From Rotaria sordida (taxonomy: Eukaryota; Rotifera; Eurotatoria; Philodinida; Philodinidae), in NCBI GenBank assembly GCA_905250125.1, contig CAJNOL010000528.1, positions 1 through 64,000 on the forward strand: a stretch of DNA of 64,000 nt. Direction: 5' to 3'. Below, piece after piece: positions 47,462-59,305 of the stretch. Positions within the stretch are counted from its first letter, which is position 1. Every line of letters starts with the position of its first letter. The notes below the pieces were generated by a model that saw only the letters and a program-made list of their open reading frames with translations, was not told where the DNA came from and searched no databases. Made by a program: the position numbers and the translations under genes.

Positions 47462-49920
47462 TCTCGTAATAGGATATAAATAAAAATGAATAAATCAATC
47501 GATGAATAATGTTAGTGTAAGTATAAGTCATTTTTTGGATTGGTTCGCATGATGAAACCAATCTATTATAAGCAAGTCGCTACTATCTATTGATATGTTG
47601 TGCTCAAGTCGTTGGAAATGAGTTTGAGTTATTGATTTTAGCCAAATTCAAGTTCATTAGTTCATGTTATATTTTTTTTCAATATATAGTATAAAGAGTT
47701 ATCAGTAGATGTCTTTAGTTGTCGAAGAACTATTGTGAAAGAATATTGTAGATTGAGGCTCTTAATCTGCTATTAATTTATTATCGTCTAAGAAATATTT
47801 TGTCTAAAGCTATTTTGTGATAGCATAAATATTTTTTGTATTTGTTTTAGCAGAGTAAGTTTCTTTTTTTACAAAAATTTGTATATTTTCGTTCATATTG
47901 TAATGGTGTTTGACATTTTCTATTGTTTCTTATTCATTGTAATATTCATTCCATTTTCTAGAATTTTTAAGGAAGAAAAAATACCATGTATTATATGTGA
48001 TTCAAAAGAGTCAGCTTCTTTGGAACACTGTTACATGTCATATGAGACAGACTACCATTAAAAATTAATTCCTAACATTCTTTTCTATTTTTCTTGAAAA
48101 ACCAAATATTGTAACATTTCGTACAGATAGCAGAGATGTTCATCATGGTAACAGCAGACGTGCTTTTCTTTTCGATATCGTTGTGGCGCGATAGCAGCAG
48201 GTTTTCAGCCTCGATGAACATCCCTGAAAGGTGGCTATAAATATGGATAAAACACTTCACCCACACACTCCCTCTTCTAAGAATTTCCATCATAGAAAAT
48301 AAAAGAATTATTATGCTTATTCTTTTCCACTTTTCTCAACGATGTTCATTGTTGGATGGATTGATACATCAATTTTCGATTTGTTTCTCAAACAAATACT
48401 GCTTAAATGAACGATATACAACAGCTAATTTGAAATCGGTTAGAATAATCCTAGTCACATGTTTCGTCTATTCATGCTTTATTTCATGTCAATGATACTA
48501 CTGAACTAACGGTTTTCGTTTTCGTTCCTATTTCTTTTGCGTTAAGCAATTAATTCATAGACATATTCGTCTACGTTTGAATAAAAGAATTAATCAATTA
48601 TGAATTTCTCTTTAAAGGAAAAATCATTTTCTCCTATTGTATCTAAAGTCATCGTTTTCCATGTATTCAATCGTTATTCTTCTCTCTCATTGATTGAGTG
48701 AATTACTTACTCTTCTTGTTCTAAATGTAACAGTAATTTAATTACAGATAGAAACAAATCCTTCAGTTGATGAACATTCTCTTCTATTTTCTTTTCTTCG
48801 TGAAATAAGTTATTGTTACATTGCATCAGAAAGAATAATTCATTGCATCAATTAAAGAATTTTCTTGTCTTTTTGTTTCAGTCTGTCGCATACATGGCTC
48901 TACAACCGACTCACGAAGATACTGCTTGAGGTGCTAAAAACCTTTTCGAGTCGGAATATAATGGTTAGATAGGGCATAGTTAAGAGTTAAGTATCCTAAA
49001 TTTGTTCGGGCCAAAGTTGCTTTCAGCAAGAGTTATGAATTTTTCATGTTATAAGCAGAGTTACCAATTTCGCTCTTGAATCGTAGTTTTCTTGAACGAA
49101 AGATGTATTAGGTTTAAAGTTTTATTATATCTATCCTAAGTAGTAGTCTTGATCATTTGAAAACTCCAACTCAAAATGATAAGAATGTCGGAACAGAAAT
49201 TTTTCAAAAATTTCTTCTTACCTTTGTAGCTTTTCATATTTTACTGCTTGATGACAAAAGGTTAGTTAGAGCAGATTTTTCAGACTGTTATCGAGCTAGG
49301 GCACTATTTATCGTAAAAATTTAAATTTACTTCTTCCTATTTTCATCGCTCTCGAAATAAACTTTTGTAAATAGGCGTTAATCTCTTTCTTCTTGCACTT
49401 GTGCGTCGTAGTGATTTTGTTTAAATTTGAAATACACTTCCGTGACTGTTCAAAAAGGTCGAGGATCAACATTAATATAGTCATCGTTGAACCATGCGTA
49501 GCGTATCATAGGCAGAAGACCGCAGTTGAAAGTTGATTATGAATCAGAGATTGTAAATGGATGATATTATTTCTTAGCGCAAGGAAAGTATCTATTTCAT
49601 CAAGAAGAACTCTTTCATAAACCTTACACACCTGTATTTTTCACTGTATGTTGAAAAAAAACGTCTAGAGACTGAATTTTGGTTGTCGGTTTCCAAAAAA
49701 TCTCTCTTTACATGCACCTTTTCACTGTTTCATAAATTTCTTTAGCCATCTGCCTGTCCAGACCAACTATCGAAAATAATTCGTGTCTTGTATGATGGCA
49801 AGGAAGGAATGAGACACTTACCATGTTAGTATTCAACTCGTGACAAGATTAATTCACTGGATGCACTGCATGTAACGACAACATTTTTCATCTATGAAAT
49901 ATTTGCTCTAATGTTTTCTC
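47462..49920. other. Intergenic, CC2D1 5' flank to hAT relic
   Basis: This is 2.4 kb of AT-rich sequence. Several short open frames (for example 47879-48061 and 48072-48293) have no convincing splice context or domain. The part after about 48.9 kb may already belong to the decayed hAT element, but I cannot see its left terminus. Confidence 0.4.
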
Positions 49921-49929
49921 TCATTCGAT

Positions 49930-52400
49930 CATTTATCTCTTTCAGACATGGATAGATAGGACCGACAATCGCAAGATTTATTAAAGTGGAATAACGAATC
50001 TTCATCAGTAGATAGTATTAAAACTCAAATGAAGTTAGGAACAGCAATGAAATGTTATAAACAAATGAAATCGTTCAAAAGAGAAATCAATTTAATTAAA
50101 AATTTAACATCGAAGTGGTTATATCAAGATATGCGAGTTTTTTCCATTGTGGAAGATATTGGTTTAAGAGATTCACTATAACAATTTATTGTTTTGCGTA
50201 AGTTATTCTTCTTATCTTTTTGTTTCTTTTTTCTTCTTAGGACGCTAAGTATGGGAAAATTGACGTGAAAAGTGTTCTTCGTGGTGCTAAAATATCTACT
50301 AAATACAAATACAAATTAGTCCATAATTATCGTACAAAACTAAGAGATTTATTAAAAGCATCATATGAACATCATTGTATTTGTGTTTGTTCTCATATGT
50401 GGTCTGATCCATATAAATAAAGAAGTTATATGGATATTTCAATATCGCTTGTTGATGAAAAATTTAATTATAAATTACTTGATTTATGTTGTCAACCTTA
50501 TCTGCAAAATCATCATACCAGTGAAAATATTCTTATGATATGATACATGTATTGTTTTCATTTTTATCTTTATCCTTGATGTAAGTCGAAAGATCAAATG
50601 ATTCTGAGTGTCATTTAAAAAATATTTCGTAAAATTAAATTCATGCGAAAACATATTGATAATAAATTGTTGCTTCGTTTAAGTAACTTTTAATATGTAT
50701 ATCATCTTTTGACTTTTTCTAGTATATCCAACAATATTTAATACCATTTAATTTAATTTATTTTGGATTTATTACATTTTGTGTTTGATCGTGGTGCAAA
50801 TCTCGTACGTACATTAAGAAATTATGATATCTTGTTTTGTTATCCACACTGACTCAATAAGATTCTTAAATTTTCATTTTTTTTCAATCCCAGTCAAATA
50901 AAGAAGGAAAAACAAAACCACCTACAACAATACAATATATAGATTTCATCAATACAACCAAATCAACAAATATAACTTATATACAAATAAATGAATAAGA
51001 CAACCACTATTCTTTGTCATTCACAGATGATGAAGATGAAAAAATTCAACTAACTCTTCTCATCAACACCAAAACAACATACAAAAATCAAGCACCACTT
51101 AAAATAAATGATGTTGATAATCAAAACAAACAATTGAAATCCGAAGATTTACATCGATCAGCATAAGAAATAATCAGAACCATCACATGATGTAAAAACA
51201 TCGGTCGTATTTATGAAGAAGATAAGAAGATGTGTTATATATTCTCTCTTCATTGATAGATAGAAAGGAAAAAAGAACAATTCCATATGAAAATTAACAC
51301 TGCTACGTATTTTATTCTTTGTTTAGAGGAGTAGATGTAACAAAGATATTCAATCTTTTCGTAGAGTTGCATTACAGTAATTGATTCTCGTCTGTTGGTT
51401 GTCACTAATCAATTTACTTGAAAGTATTGTTCATTCTTATAAGACTACGAGACATGTTTTAATTAATCGTAAACAATAAATAAAATTAAAAGACATCGAT
51501 GAAGAAATTTTCGAACAAATAATATGTTTAGTAAAGTCTTTTAAACACGTATGAAAAATATTACAATCAACAAATACTCCATCAACATATATATGGTATT
51601 AATTTGTACACTTCTGCTAAGAAAAAATCTCGTCATCTTTTGATGAGTTGATAAATTACCAAGTACACGCGTTCATAAGTGTTTCAAACGATATTAAAAA
51701 TCATATTCATGAAGAAAGTGAAGAAATAATTGAAAATGAAGGTAAAGAATTTTTTTCTTTTTCAAAGTAACTCTTTGTACTGATTTTCTGTTTGATTCAT
51801 TTCAGAAATCAAAATTCTTCGTTTTAGAATATTGGATTTACTTAATACTATGTTTGAATTAGATGTTTGACATTATACGGCAACATTGTTACATTCTCGA
51901 TATCATCAATTGAAATGATACACACACGATGTACATGAACAAACATACAAATATATTTGTAAATGTATGAACGAAATTTGTACACTTAACCAAGAACAAG
52001 ATTGTTAATCACTGAAAAAAAATCAAAAATCCAACAAACAATTCTACAACAGTATGAGGATGATAATAATCCTGGAAGGATTTATTGATGAATGTGATAG
52101 CTCTAAACGTGAAGATTATGCATTTCATGCACTAAAACCCGATGAATTAAGTCGATATTTATCTATGGATATTGATAAAACAATTTTAACTGACAATCTA
52201 TTGAATTTTTGACGAAAAAGTCAAACTATTTTTTTCCAGTACTGTTCAAATTAGTTCATCAAATTCATTCTATACCAGCTTTTTCCGTGGCCGTCGAGCG
52301 ACAATTTAGTGATGCCGATATTATAATCAACGAATGTTGAACAACATGAGTTCCTAATTAAGTTAATAACATTTTATTCATTCCTTCCATGAGAAATATG
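49930..52400 (+). pseudogene. Decayed hAT transposon (transposase relic)
   Basis: Plus-strand fragments in changing frames follow the hAT transposase order. NLTSKWLYQDMRVFSIVEDI (about 50100) comes first. Then CVCSHMWSDPYK is followed by a stop, then MDISISLVDEKFNYKLLDL (about 50380-50500). FVFDRGANLVRTLRNYDILF with a C-x2-H, a stop and LN comes next (about 50785). The C-terminal dimerisation block is LSRYLSMDIDK ... HSIPAFSVAVERQFSDADI (about 52145-52330). Multiple stops and frameshifts make it dead. Terminal repeats and target duplication were not found. Confidence 0.7.
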
Positions 52401-52504
52401 AAACGTGCCTAATGATTTCTAATTGGAACTTTTTTATAATTTTATTTATGTTGATTTCTTTCGAATCGTTTTGTATGTAATGAGATATTTTCATTTTTTA
52501 CTTA

Positions 52505-53024
52505 CATAGGTTAGTCAATAAGTTCTCGGACTTTCAAATATTTATTCATAGAAAAAACATTTTGTTAATCTTTTTATAGTAAATGTTCACAGTAGTCCCT
52601 ACGATGTTCAATACAAAGTTTCATCCTTTCAATGCACTTCTGGAATGTCTTTCGGTATTCTTGAATAGATATTGAATTAAGCTCATTAGTTATTGCTTTA
52701 GCTAAACTTGTAACATCTGGATATGTATTAAGGTTGCGTTTCAGACAACCGAGCAACCAAAAGTCTGAAGGAGGATAGCCAGGTGAATATGGTAGATGAG
52801 CAATAACTTTCATTTTTTCCTCTTGAGAATAATAAATATTGAGAACAATATCATGAATATGTAATTTCGTAATTTTACAGTGCAAATTTATGCTATTCGT
52901 TTTTGATGATGTTTTTTTCTTATGTAAACTTTTGACTTAAATCTTCAAGTATTCATCACAATAGTTTATATGATAACTCTATCTGAGATGGTAGTAACAT
53001 AATCAATACTAATATGTGGATCAT
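52505..53024 (-). pseudogene. Mariner/Tc1-superfamily relic cut by the assembly gap
   Basis: A terminal sequence GGTTAGTCAATAAGTTCTCG followed by GACTTT (from about 52509) is typical of mariner inverted ends. Just inside, the minus strand encodes the C-terminal part of a mariner transposase. It reads MKVIAHLPYSPGYPPSDFWL then LGCLKRNL; the D of SDFW is the third catalytic acid. It ends with HRRDYCEHLL and a stop. The rest of the element would lie in or beyond the 100-N gap. Confidence 0.75.
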
Positions 53025-53124
53025 NNNNNNNNNNNNNNNNNNNNNNNNNNNNNNNNNNNNNNNNNNNNNNNNNNNNNNNNNNNNNNNNNNNNNNNNNNNN
53101 NNNNNNNNNNNNNNNNNNNNNNNN
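53025..53124. other. Assembly gap (100 N)
   Basis: Exactly 100 unresolved bases, the usual placeholder for a scaffold join of unknown size. It splits a mariner relic from an SSNA1-like locus, so local order and the SSNA1 3' end should be treated with care. Confidence 0.99.
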
Positions 53125-53141
53125 TTAGTATGAAGTGAATG

Positions 53142-53560
53142 TTATTCTCGTTTGAGTATTAATGAAAAAAACAAAGAGAGTTAATTGGTAATATAATAAA
53201 GAGAAATAAATATATTACAGTAAGAAGTGTTTGTAAACTTTTCGGAATTTTCATATAAACAACTTCAGTTTCACTCATTGTATCACCAAATTCCATTCTT
53301 ACCCTTATTATTTTTGCTAAATTTTCATTGATTTTAACTAATTTTTCACTTGATAAACGTATTTCATTTTCCAATTTATGTTTCTCTTCTTCAATAAATA
53401 TTTGTCGTTGTGTTTCATCATGTTTCGCACATAAATCTTTGATATGTATAAACACATATTTAGGAAAAAAAACATTTCGTATGAAGAGAAATATAATATA
53501 TGTATACATTTTTACGAATCCATTGTTATAGTTTTCTAATACAGTGCTCTGTTGACACAT
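53142..53560 (-). pseudogene. SSNA1: SSNA1-like (NA14) microtubule protein gene, probably damaged
   Basis: SSNA1 is a short coiled-coil protein that forms fibrils on microtubules at centrosomes, basal bodies and branch points. The minus strand gives MCQQSTVLENYNNGFVK (53560-53508), then DLCAKHDETQRQIFIEEEKH running on through EKLVKINENLAKIIRVRMEF, and SETEVVYMKIPKSLQTLLT. After a donor (ACT|GTAATA) it closes with ILKRE and a stop at 53142. Blocks and order match the whole 110-120-residue family. At both intron ends the expected acceptor AG is absent: the sequence just before the next coding block reads ..ATACAT and ..CATTAA. Good donors remain. It is therefore likely a decaying copy, or an exon edge is misjudged. 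A gap lies 18 bp downstream. Confidence 0.6.
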
Positions 53561-54034
53561 GATCAAATGATCGTTTAAATGAGAAACAAAACTCAAAAGA
53601 AGAAAAAAAATTCAATTCTTATCATGAACAACCATCATGTGAGTTCCATGGTAATATAGATAATGAGGGGAAATATTTTTTATTTTAGATACTCATCACT
53701 GAGAAAGTTGTTTGCCCTAATAATGAAAGGAACTAAAATGAAATAATTGATAATGTTAGAACGTTTTGCAATAGATAGCAGGTGGTTTTAACATATTTTT
53801 TTGATGAGAACGAATATATTGTGCTCAAATTTTTCACATATCGTCAAATAATTGAATTCTTGTTTACACTTCTTTTTGTGCAGAAACAAACAATTGGATG
53901 AAGTTACGGATGTTTGTGCAAATACCAAAAGTAATGGCGAAGGTACTTCAATTTCTTATAAAAAGCTTAAAGACAATTTCTCTCTCTATGGACTGATAGT
54001 AAAAACAATGCTCTATTTTTTACACTATTATGTC

Positions 54035-54612
54035 ATTCTGCAACTAATATAATATCAATAAGACTTGTTTGACTATGATGTGCGACAGTTACATTAGTTC
54101 TCTTCTTGACTTTCTCTTTGTTCTTTCTCGAGAAAATTAAAGAAATAAAGTTAGGTTAAACCTTGACACTGTCCATCTCTTTTTCAGATAAATAAGGAAG
54201 TTTTTTGCTTCTATATTGAAGTGTGCATTGTATTTAATATTCAAGCAAGTGTTATTCATGATGAATTATGTTTTGTTTGTAGTAACGAAGCACCTTCTCC
54301 TACGACAGTTGAAAGATGCTCTAAATGGTTTCATCAAAGTCGATAAGAAGTTGAAGACGAAGCACGAGCTACTTGTGTCTGTATTTCGTTTTTGCCCTAC
54401 CGTCAATACTTTTTAGTACTCTAACATATATAGAGAGCTATGCGTTAGAGGAGATGAGAAGAAGGAATAAAGAAAAGAGAGGGAAAAAACAAAGAGAAAA
54501 TCAAGACAAGAACACATATGAAGGACAATATGAACTAATTTGATCGTCACACATCATAACTAAACAAGTCTTGTTGAGATTTTATTGTTATGATATTAGT
54601 TGACGAATAATA
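54035..54612. mobile_element. Non-autonomous element with about 90-bp inverted ends
   Basis: The left end CAACTAATATAATATCAATA, AGACTTGTTT, ATGATGTGCGACAGTT and TTTCTCTTTGTTCTTTCTC is matched in reverse at the right end. The right end, reverse-complemented, gives CAACTAATATCATAACAATA, AGACTTGTTT, ATGATGTGTGACGAT and TTTCTCTTTGTTTTTTCCC. About 340 bp lies between, without a supportable gene (one 66-codon frame). This is MITE-like. Confidence 0.8.
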
Positions 54613-55309
54613 TAATAGCCCAGAAGAACAGAGCATCTTTATTTTACTATTAGCTAATATCGAAAGAAAGTTTCGTTAAACTTTTTATAAAGAATTAAAA
54701 TACCTCCGCCACTACTTTTAGTATACCCTAAGAAAGTCATTATCAATTGACGGAGCTATTAAAATAGTTTGCTTCATTCCATGAGCAACATTATACTATA
54801 TTCTGAATGAATATCTTCCAATGAAGTCGTACAAAATATAATTTATTTAACTGTTTGATGAAGAAGATTTATCAGATCGTGTTGAAGTTTTATGACGTTG
54901 ATAACAATGTTAAATAATATCATTAATTACGAAATGAATTGAAAACTGATTTGTATAAGACATACTAAAAAATCTGGTTGAATTCAAAATGAGAATTAAT
55001 AATGCAAATTAATTAATTCTAAAATAAATTTTCTACAATATTTTTTTCAAATATTTCGTAAAACATGAAAACATACTATCATAGTAAAAAAAATTAATAT
55101 TAAATCGATTGAGAATTGTTGAAGGTCGTCTGAAGCTCTAATAAGGAGACTATGGTAAAGTTTTTAGTTTTACGCTATGCCACTTGAAAGAGATATTCGT
55201 CAAACAAAAGCTAGGAGATTGCTCCTTAGCAATCCGTGATAGTGGTTTTTTAAATTGTTACTTTTTTATATAAAGAAAAAGTGGGATAAATCTGTTGCCT
55301 CAAAAGACC

Positions 55310-55560
55310 CTCTAAAAATGAGAATTTATGTATAGAAGTGCTTGTATTTATAATAAAAGTAAAGCTTAATTAAAAAAAGCCACTCTGTCATGTCTTCCAA
55401 CTGAACATACTCGTTCAAATGAAAATAAAAGTAGTTGATTACAATAAAATTTCTTTGAGAATTTGAAGATGTGCAATCAAAAAAAATAAATAAATATAGA
55501 AAAAATGCAAAACAATTTTTTTCAAATAGAAATTTTTACAACATTTTAGTATTTTGAATT
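55310..55560 (+). repeat. Dispersed repeat, copy at 62810-63035
   Basis: Blocks shared in order are TATAGAAGTG, TTCAAA(T/C)(G/A)AAAA, AAAAG(T/C)A(G/A)TTGATTACAAT, GAGAATTT(G/A)(A/G)AGATG and ATAGA(A/G)(A/G)AAA. No coding capacity is seen. Confidence 0.6.
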
Positions 55561-56159
55561 CTTCTTGCTATTTATAAATAATCTTGAATGTTGGAAAAGT
55601 TTTTCTTCTTTGAAGCTCATTTTTACAATCTGTCAACAACTCTATTTTGCTATATGAATATCAGAAAATTTATACGTATGAGGAAAAAAAAATGTATTTT
55701 TTGACAGAAGTTGATAGTTTTATGGTAGGTTTTTTAAAACATTCCATAGAATTTTTATATGATTTCGAATCTTCGATACTGTTCCTATCGTATTGAAACA
55801 GATAATTTCATAGCTGCTTTTAGAAAAAAAGTTTTTCACAAAATTTATTTTTCACATCATTTATGCATATCATAACTACAGACTGTAAAAGGTTTTTCAT
55901 CTTTGAAAATAGAATCTTACATGGATGCGTTTTCAACTGATCAATCCCATTTTTATCAAAAGCTAGTAAATTATGCATTATCAATTCTGCTGATTCCAAA
56001 TGTAATCATGAGAAATTCCCTTGAGTCTCTATATATAAGCTTTCTAGAAGGCTGATTTTTAAGATAACAAGTTTTTTGCCAAAAAAAAAATTTTTTTGAT
56101 CCACTCAAGTTATCAAGCATATCGCGTTATCAAGAAGACGTTAAATTTTTGTTTCAAAT

Positions 56160-56735
56160 ACAGTAAGTACGAAAATTATTCAACAAGGTTAATTTTCATT
56201 TTTTTCTACTGCCGTAAGCTTTAGAAAGAATCCAAATAGTGAGTCGAATAGAGAAAAAGACTAAATAAAACAATCGAGTAAACCATCCTCTGTAAAAGAA
56301 GACATTACTGAGTTCTCTATAATCTTTTTTGGCTGAAATATAGCATTTGATTGAAGGTCACAAAATAAAATTTCTATAGAAAATTAGAAAAAAAAACGAC
56401 TTTAGGGACTTCCATACAATTGTTGTATATTAGCTAACAAACGTCACAGCGAATTCGACAATGTCTCATTTTGTAGAGAATTGTTTACTCTATCGTTTTG
56501 TATAGTCGAAACAAAATTACATTTATTCGTTCTAAGTAGTGAAAAGCTAGTCTTTTAGTTTTTTGAAGCCTATATCTTTGCGAATCTGATAATCATTTTT
56601 ATTTCTTTATATTCCTCTTGGAAACAATTTTCTCTATTTGAATAACTATTTGAATTCTTACTAGTGCTTACGACAGCAGAAAAAAAAAATTGAAAATAAA
56701 CTTTGTTGAATAATTTTTGTATCTACTATATATAA
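56160..56735. repeat. Foldback element, arms about 85-90 bp
   Basis: The left arm AAAATTATTCAACAAGGTTA followed by ATTTTCAT and CTGCCGTAAGC is mirrored on the right. The right arm reverse-complemented is AAAATTATTCAACAAAGTTT followed by ATTTTCAA and CTGTCGTAAGC. The pairing continues through GAAT(C/T)CAAATAGT. About 390 bp separates the arms. Confidence 0.75.
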
Positions 56736-56819
56736 ATGTTTCACTATGAAAATCGTCAAGATGATATTATTTTAAAACTCATTTTTAAGAAATAGAAAAC
56801 ATTCTTGTCTTATAGACAG

Positions 56820-57060
56820 CCAATAGGCACTATAATCTGAGTAAGTCACAAACGGTTTTGACAAAATGTTTGCTAGTCTGGAAAATCGATTTTCTGGAAA
56901 AACCAGTATAAGAAGATCTAAGTTGATTTTTTATAGTTTTATTCAGGATCAGCATGGCCGATAAATCATCATCATCCTGTGGTGTTTTGTGAGAAAGCTA
57001 TTGATCAGTTAAAAACATTTCATCATTAGTTGATTTCTTCTCTTGTTTGAATCTTCAGAT
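56820..57060 (+). repeat. Dispersed repeat, copy of 23650-23920
   Basis: It shares the TTTTGACAAAAT, GAAAAACCAG and ATTGATCAGTT blocks in the same order as the copy in the NYN gene intron. Confidence 0.55.
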
Positions 57061-57376
57061 TAATAACAAACAAAAGTTTCCTGACACTTTCTTAGAACCT
57101 CATTGAAATATATATGTTTCCTAACTTCGTCGATAGACATCAAAAGTATTTATTTCTATCATGACTTCTCAAGGATTTTCATTTTTTTTAATCTTTGAAG
57201 GTCATAATGACCCATCAACATTTGTTTTTTTTTCTTGCTTCATTTTTATTAGATTTTTTTTTCAATGCACATATCTTTCATATATTTATACTGATATTTA
57301 AAAAACAAAAGAAAAAAACATCTTTAATCTTTACACAGATCTTAATTAAAATAAATACAATCAATTAATAATATCT

Positions 57377-59003
57377 TTATATTTTCATTGTTTTTTCCAT
57401 GAGTTGTGCAAGTTGACCATTATCATCTCTATTTTGTATTATATCAACCAAGTCAGCTTCAATAATTTGTCTACGAAGAATATGTTGAATAAATCTGACT
57501 GAATACATAATAGAATCATAATAACCTAATCTATATATCACATATTTCCATAAAAGTGTTATATAATAATTTTGTGTTAGAAAAATTTCTTTTGGATATG
57601 AATAAAAATCATTTAAATTATATTGTATTTTTTTAAATAATGGTGAAATTCCACATGTTAAAACAAGAACAATAAGAAAGAGTTTTGTAAAAAGTGGATC
57701 ATATGGTGAAAATGTTTCATATGTATATATATGTTTTTCTAAACATTGTATAAAATTTTCTGTAAGAATTGATTCAAATAAAAATCGATCATATTCCCAT
57801 GGAAAATATTTTAATATATTTAATTTCATTAATTCACTTGTATTTAATGATAATAATGTACGAAAATTATCTTTTATATATTCATAATGATTTTCAATAA
57901 ATTGATTATATTGAAGAACACGTTTTATAAATAAAATAATAATATTAAGATATTTTTGTCTAAGATCAATAAAACGTTGTATTTTAATACGTGAACGATA
58001 TGGTTGTGTTGTTATTATAAGTGGTATTGTTTTATGAGAAACAAGAAATGGTTCAATACAATAATCTTCATATGCATTTCGAATATTTGTTATTAAATTC
58101 CAATCATCAAATAATAGAATTGATTGATTATTAGCTGGTAAGCAATTCATCTTTAAATGATTTTACATTTTTCAAAAAAAAATAATGTTTTTTTGTTTTT
58201 TAGTAAACTGAAATAAACTTACAGTTGTTAATCTTGATAGTTGTTGTTCATGATAATGTTTACTTATTATCATTCCTGATGTAGCTCGACCAATAGCAGT
58301 TAAACTACGAATAAGTTCTTTTTTCATTCCTTGTCGAAAACATTTATTAAGACGACAAGCTGAACAATGTCGTCTTGTTGTTATTGTTATTTCACATTTA
58401 TTTAAAACTCGACATGTATAACGAATCTAAGAAAAAAACAAAATATCAACATTTAAATAAATCTAACGTTAACAAAAACAAATGACATAGACTTACATGT
58501 TCATTATAAGCATTGCGACGAAAAAATGCTTAAAAAAAAAAACACATAAAAATTTTTTTCTCTATATTCTTTTGAATTACAAATATCTTATAAAAATATC
58601 TCATTGTTAGTAATACTTATACACCTTGAATTATACATGCAAAAAAAAACAAATCCTATTATTTGCCTTACTTTTTTTTTTCTATTTACTAAACCACAAC
58701 AAAACGATCACATTAATTACCTTTACAAGATAAGCATGTATATGCATCAAAATTACGTCCTATAAAAGCAAGATTCAAAAAACAAAAAAACTTTTTTTTT
58801 TTTTAAAGAATCAATATGAAATTTTTACCTATAGCAGTTGCACCGCATACCACACATAGTGCACGTGAATAATCCATCATCATGCACCTGACTAGAGTAT
58901 TAGAATTATGAGATGAGCCATTTTCATGTAGCTGATTAATAAAGTCACTTTTTGATATGACGCAGTCTTTTTTTTGTCTTTCTATTTGTAACTGTAAATG
59001 CAC
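57377..59003 (-). CDS. Nuclear hormone receptor with divergent P-box
   Basis: A zinc-finger transcription factor of the nuclear receptor superfamily. Five exons keep phase: 59003-58829, 58759-58721, 58528-58497, 58426-58223, 58150-57377 (407 aa). The DNA-binding domain starts at C50. Finger 1 is CVVC, 13 residues, CLSC; finger 2 is C-x5-C-x9-C-x2-C (CRVLNKCEITITTRRHCSAC). All eight zinc cysteines are present. RLNKCFRQGMKKELIRS follows as the standard C-terminal extension. The P-box helix reads CLSCKAFFRR where most receptors have CEGCKGFF, so half-site choice may be altered. The 258-codon last exon is the ligand-binding domain: helical, with a weak AF-2. The start is uncertain: in-frame ATGs lie at 59003 and just before the DBD (MMMDYSRAL). 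Subfamily not assigned. Confidence 0.85.
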
Positions 59004-59267
59004 GCGATTGCACTCCTAAGGTACGTCAGTGACATTACATTTTCTCTCTGCTTCTTTTTTTCTTTTCTCTTCATTCTTTAGTAACATTATATTTCTTCCT
59101 TATACGTTGTTTTGAATATACTATAAAAAAAGTGCTCTCAATTTTCTCTGTCTCTGTTCTTAACCTTGATGATAAACTTAATTATTTATTTTACTAGAAA
59201 AGAATATGAAAGATGACGATAGATTATTTTACCAATTCTATTCTATAAATTGATAGTATCAAAGATA

Positions 59268-59272
59268 AAAAA

Positions 59273-59300
<28 letters not shown>
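59268..59300. repeat. (AAAG)n microsatellite
   Basis: About seven GAAA/AAAG units follow a poly-A run upstream of the nuclear receptor gene. Confidence 0.9.

Positions 59301-59305
<5 letters not shown>

Larger units (their letters stand above)
54613..57376. other. Intergenic, repeat-filled
   Basis: The region holds a dispersed repeat (55310-55560), a foldback (56160-56735) and another dispersed repeat (56820-57060). It is AT-rich throughout, without open frames worth calling. Confidence 0.55.

Noticed and set aside
53852..54416. Two 66-codon plus-strand frames after the SSNA1 relic
   Set aside because: One precedes and one lies inside an inverted-repeat element. No domain, no conserved splice phase.
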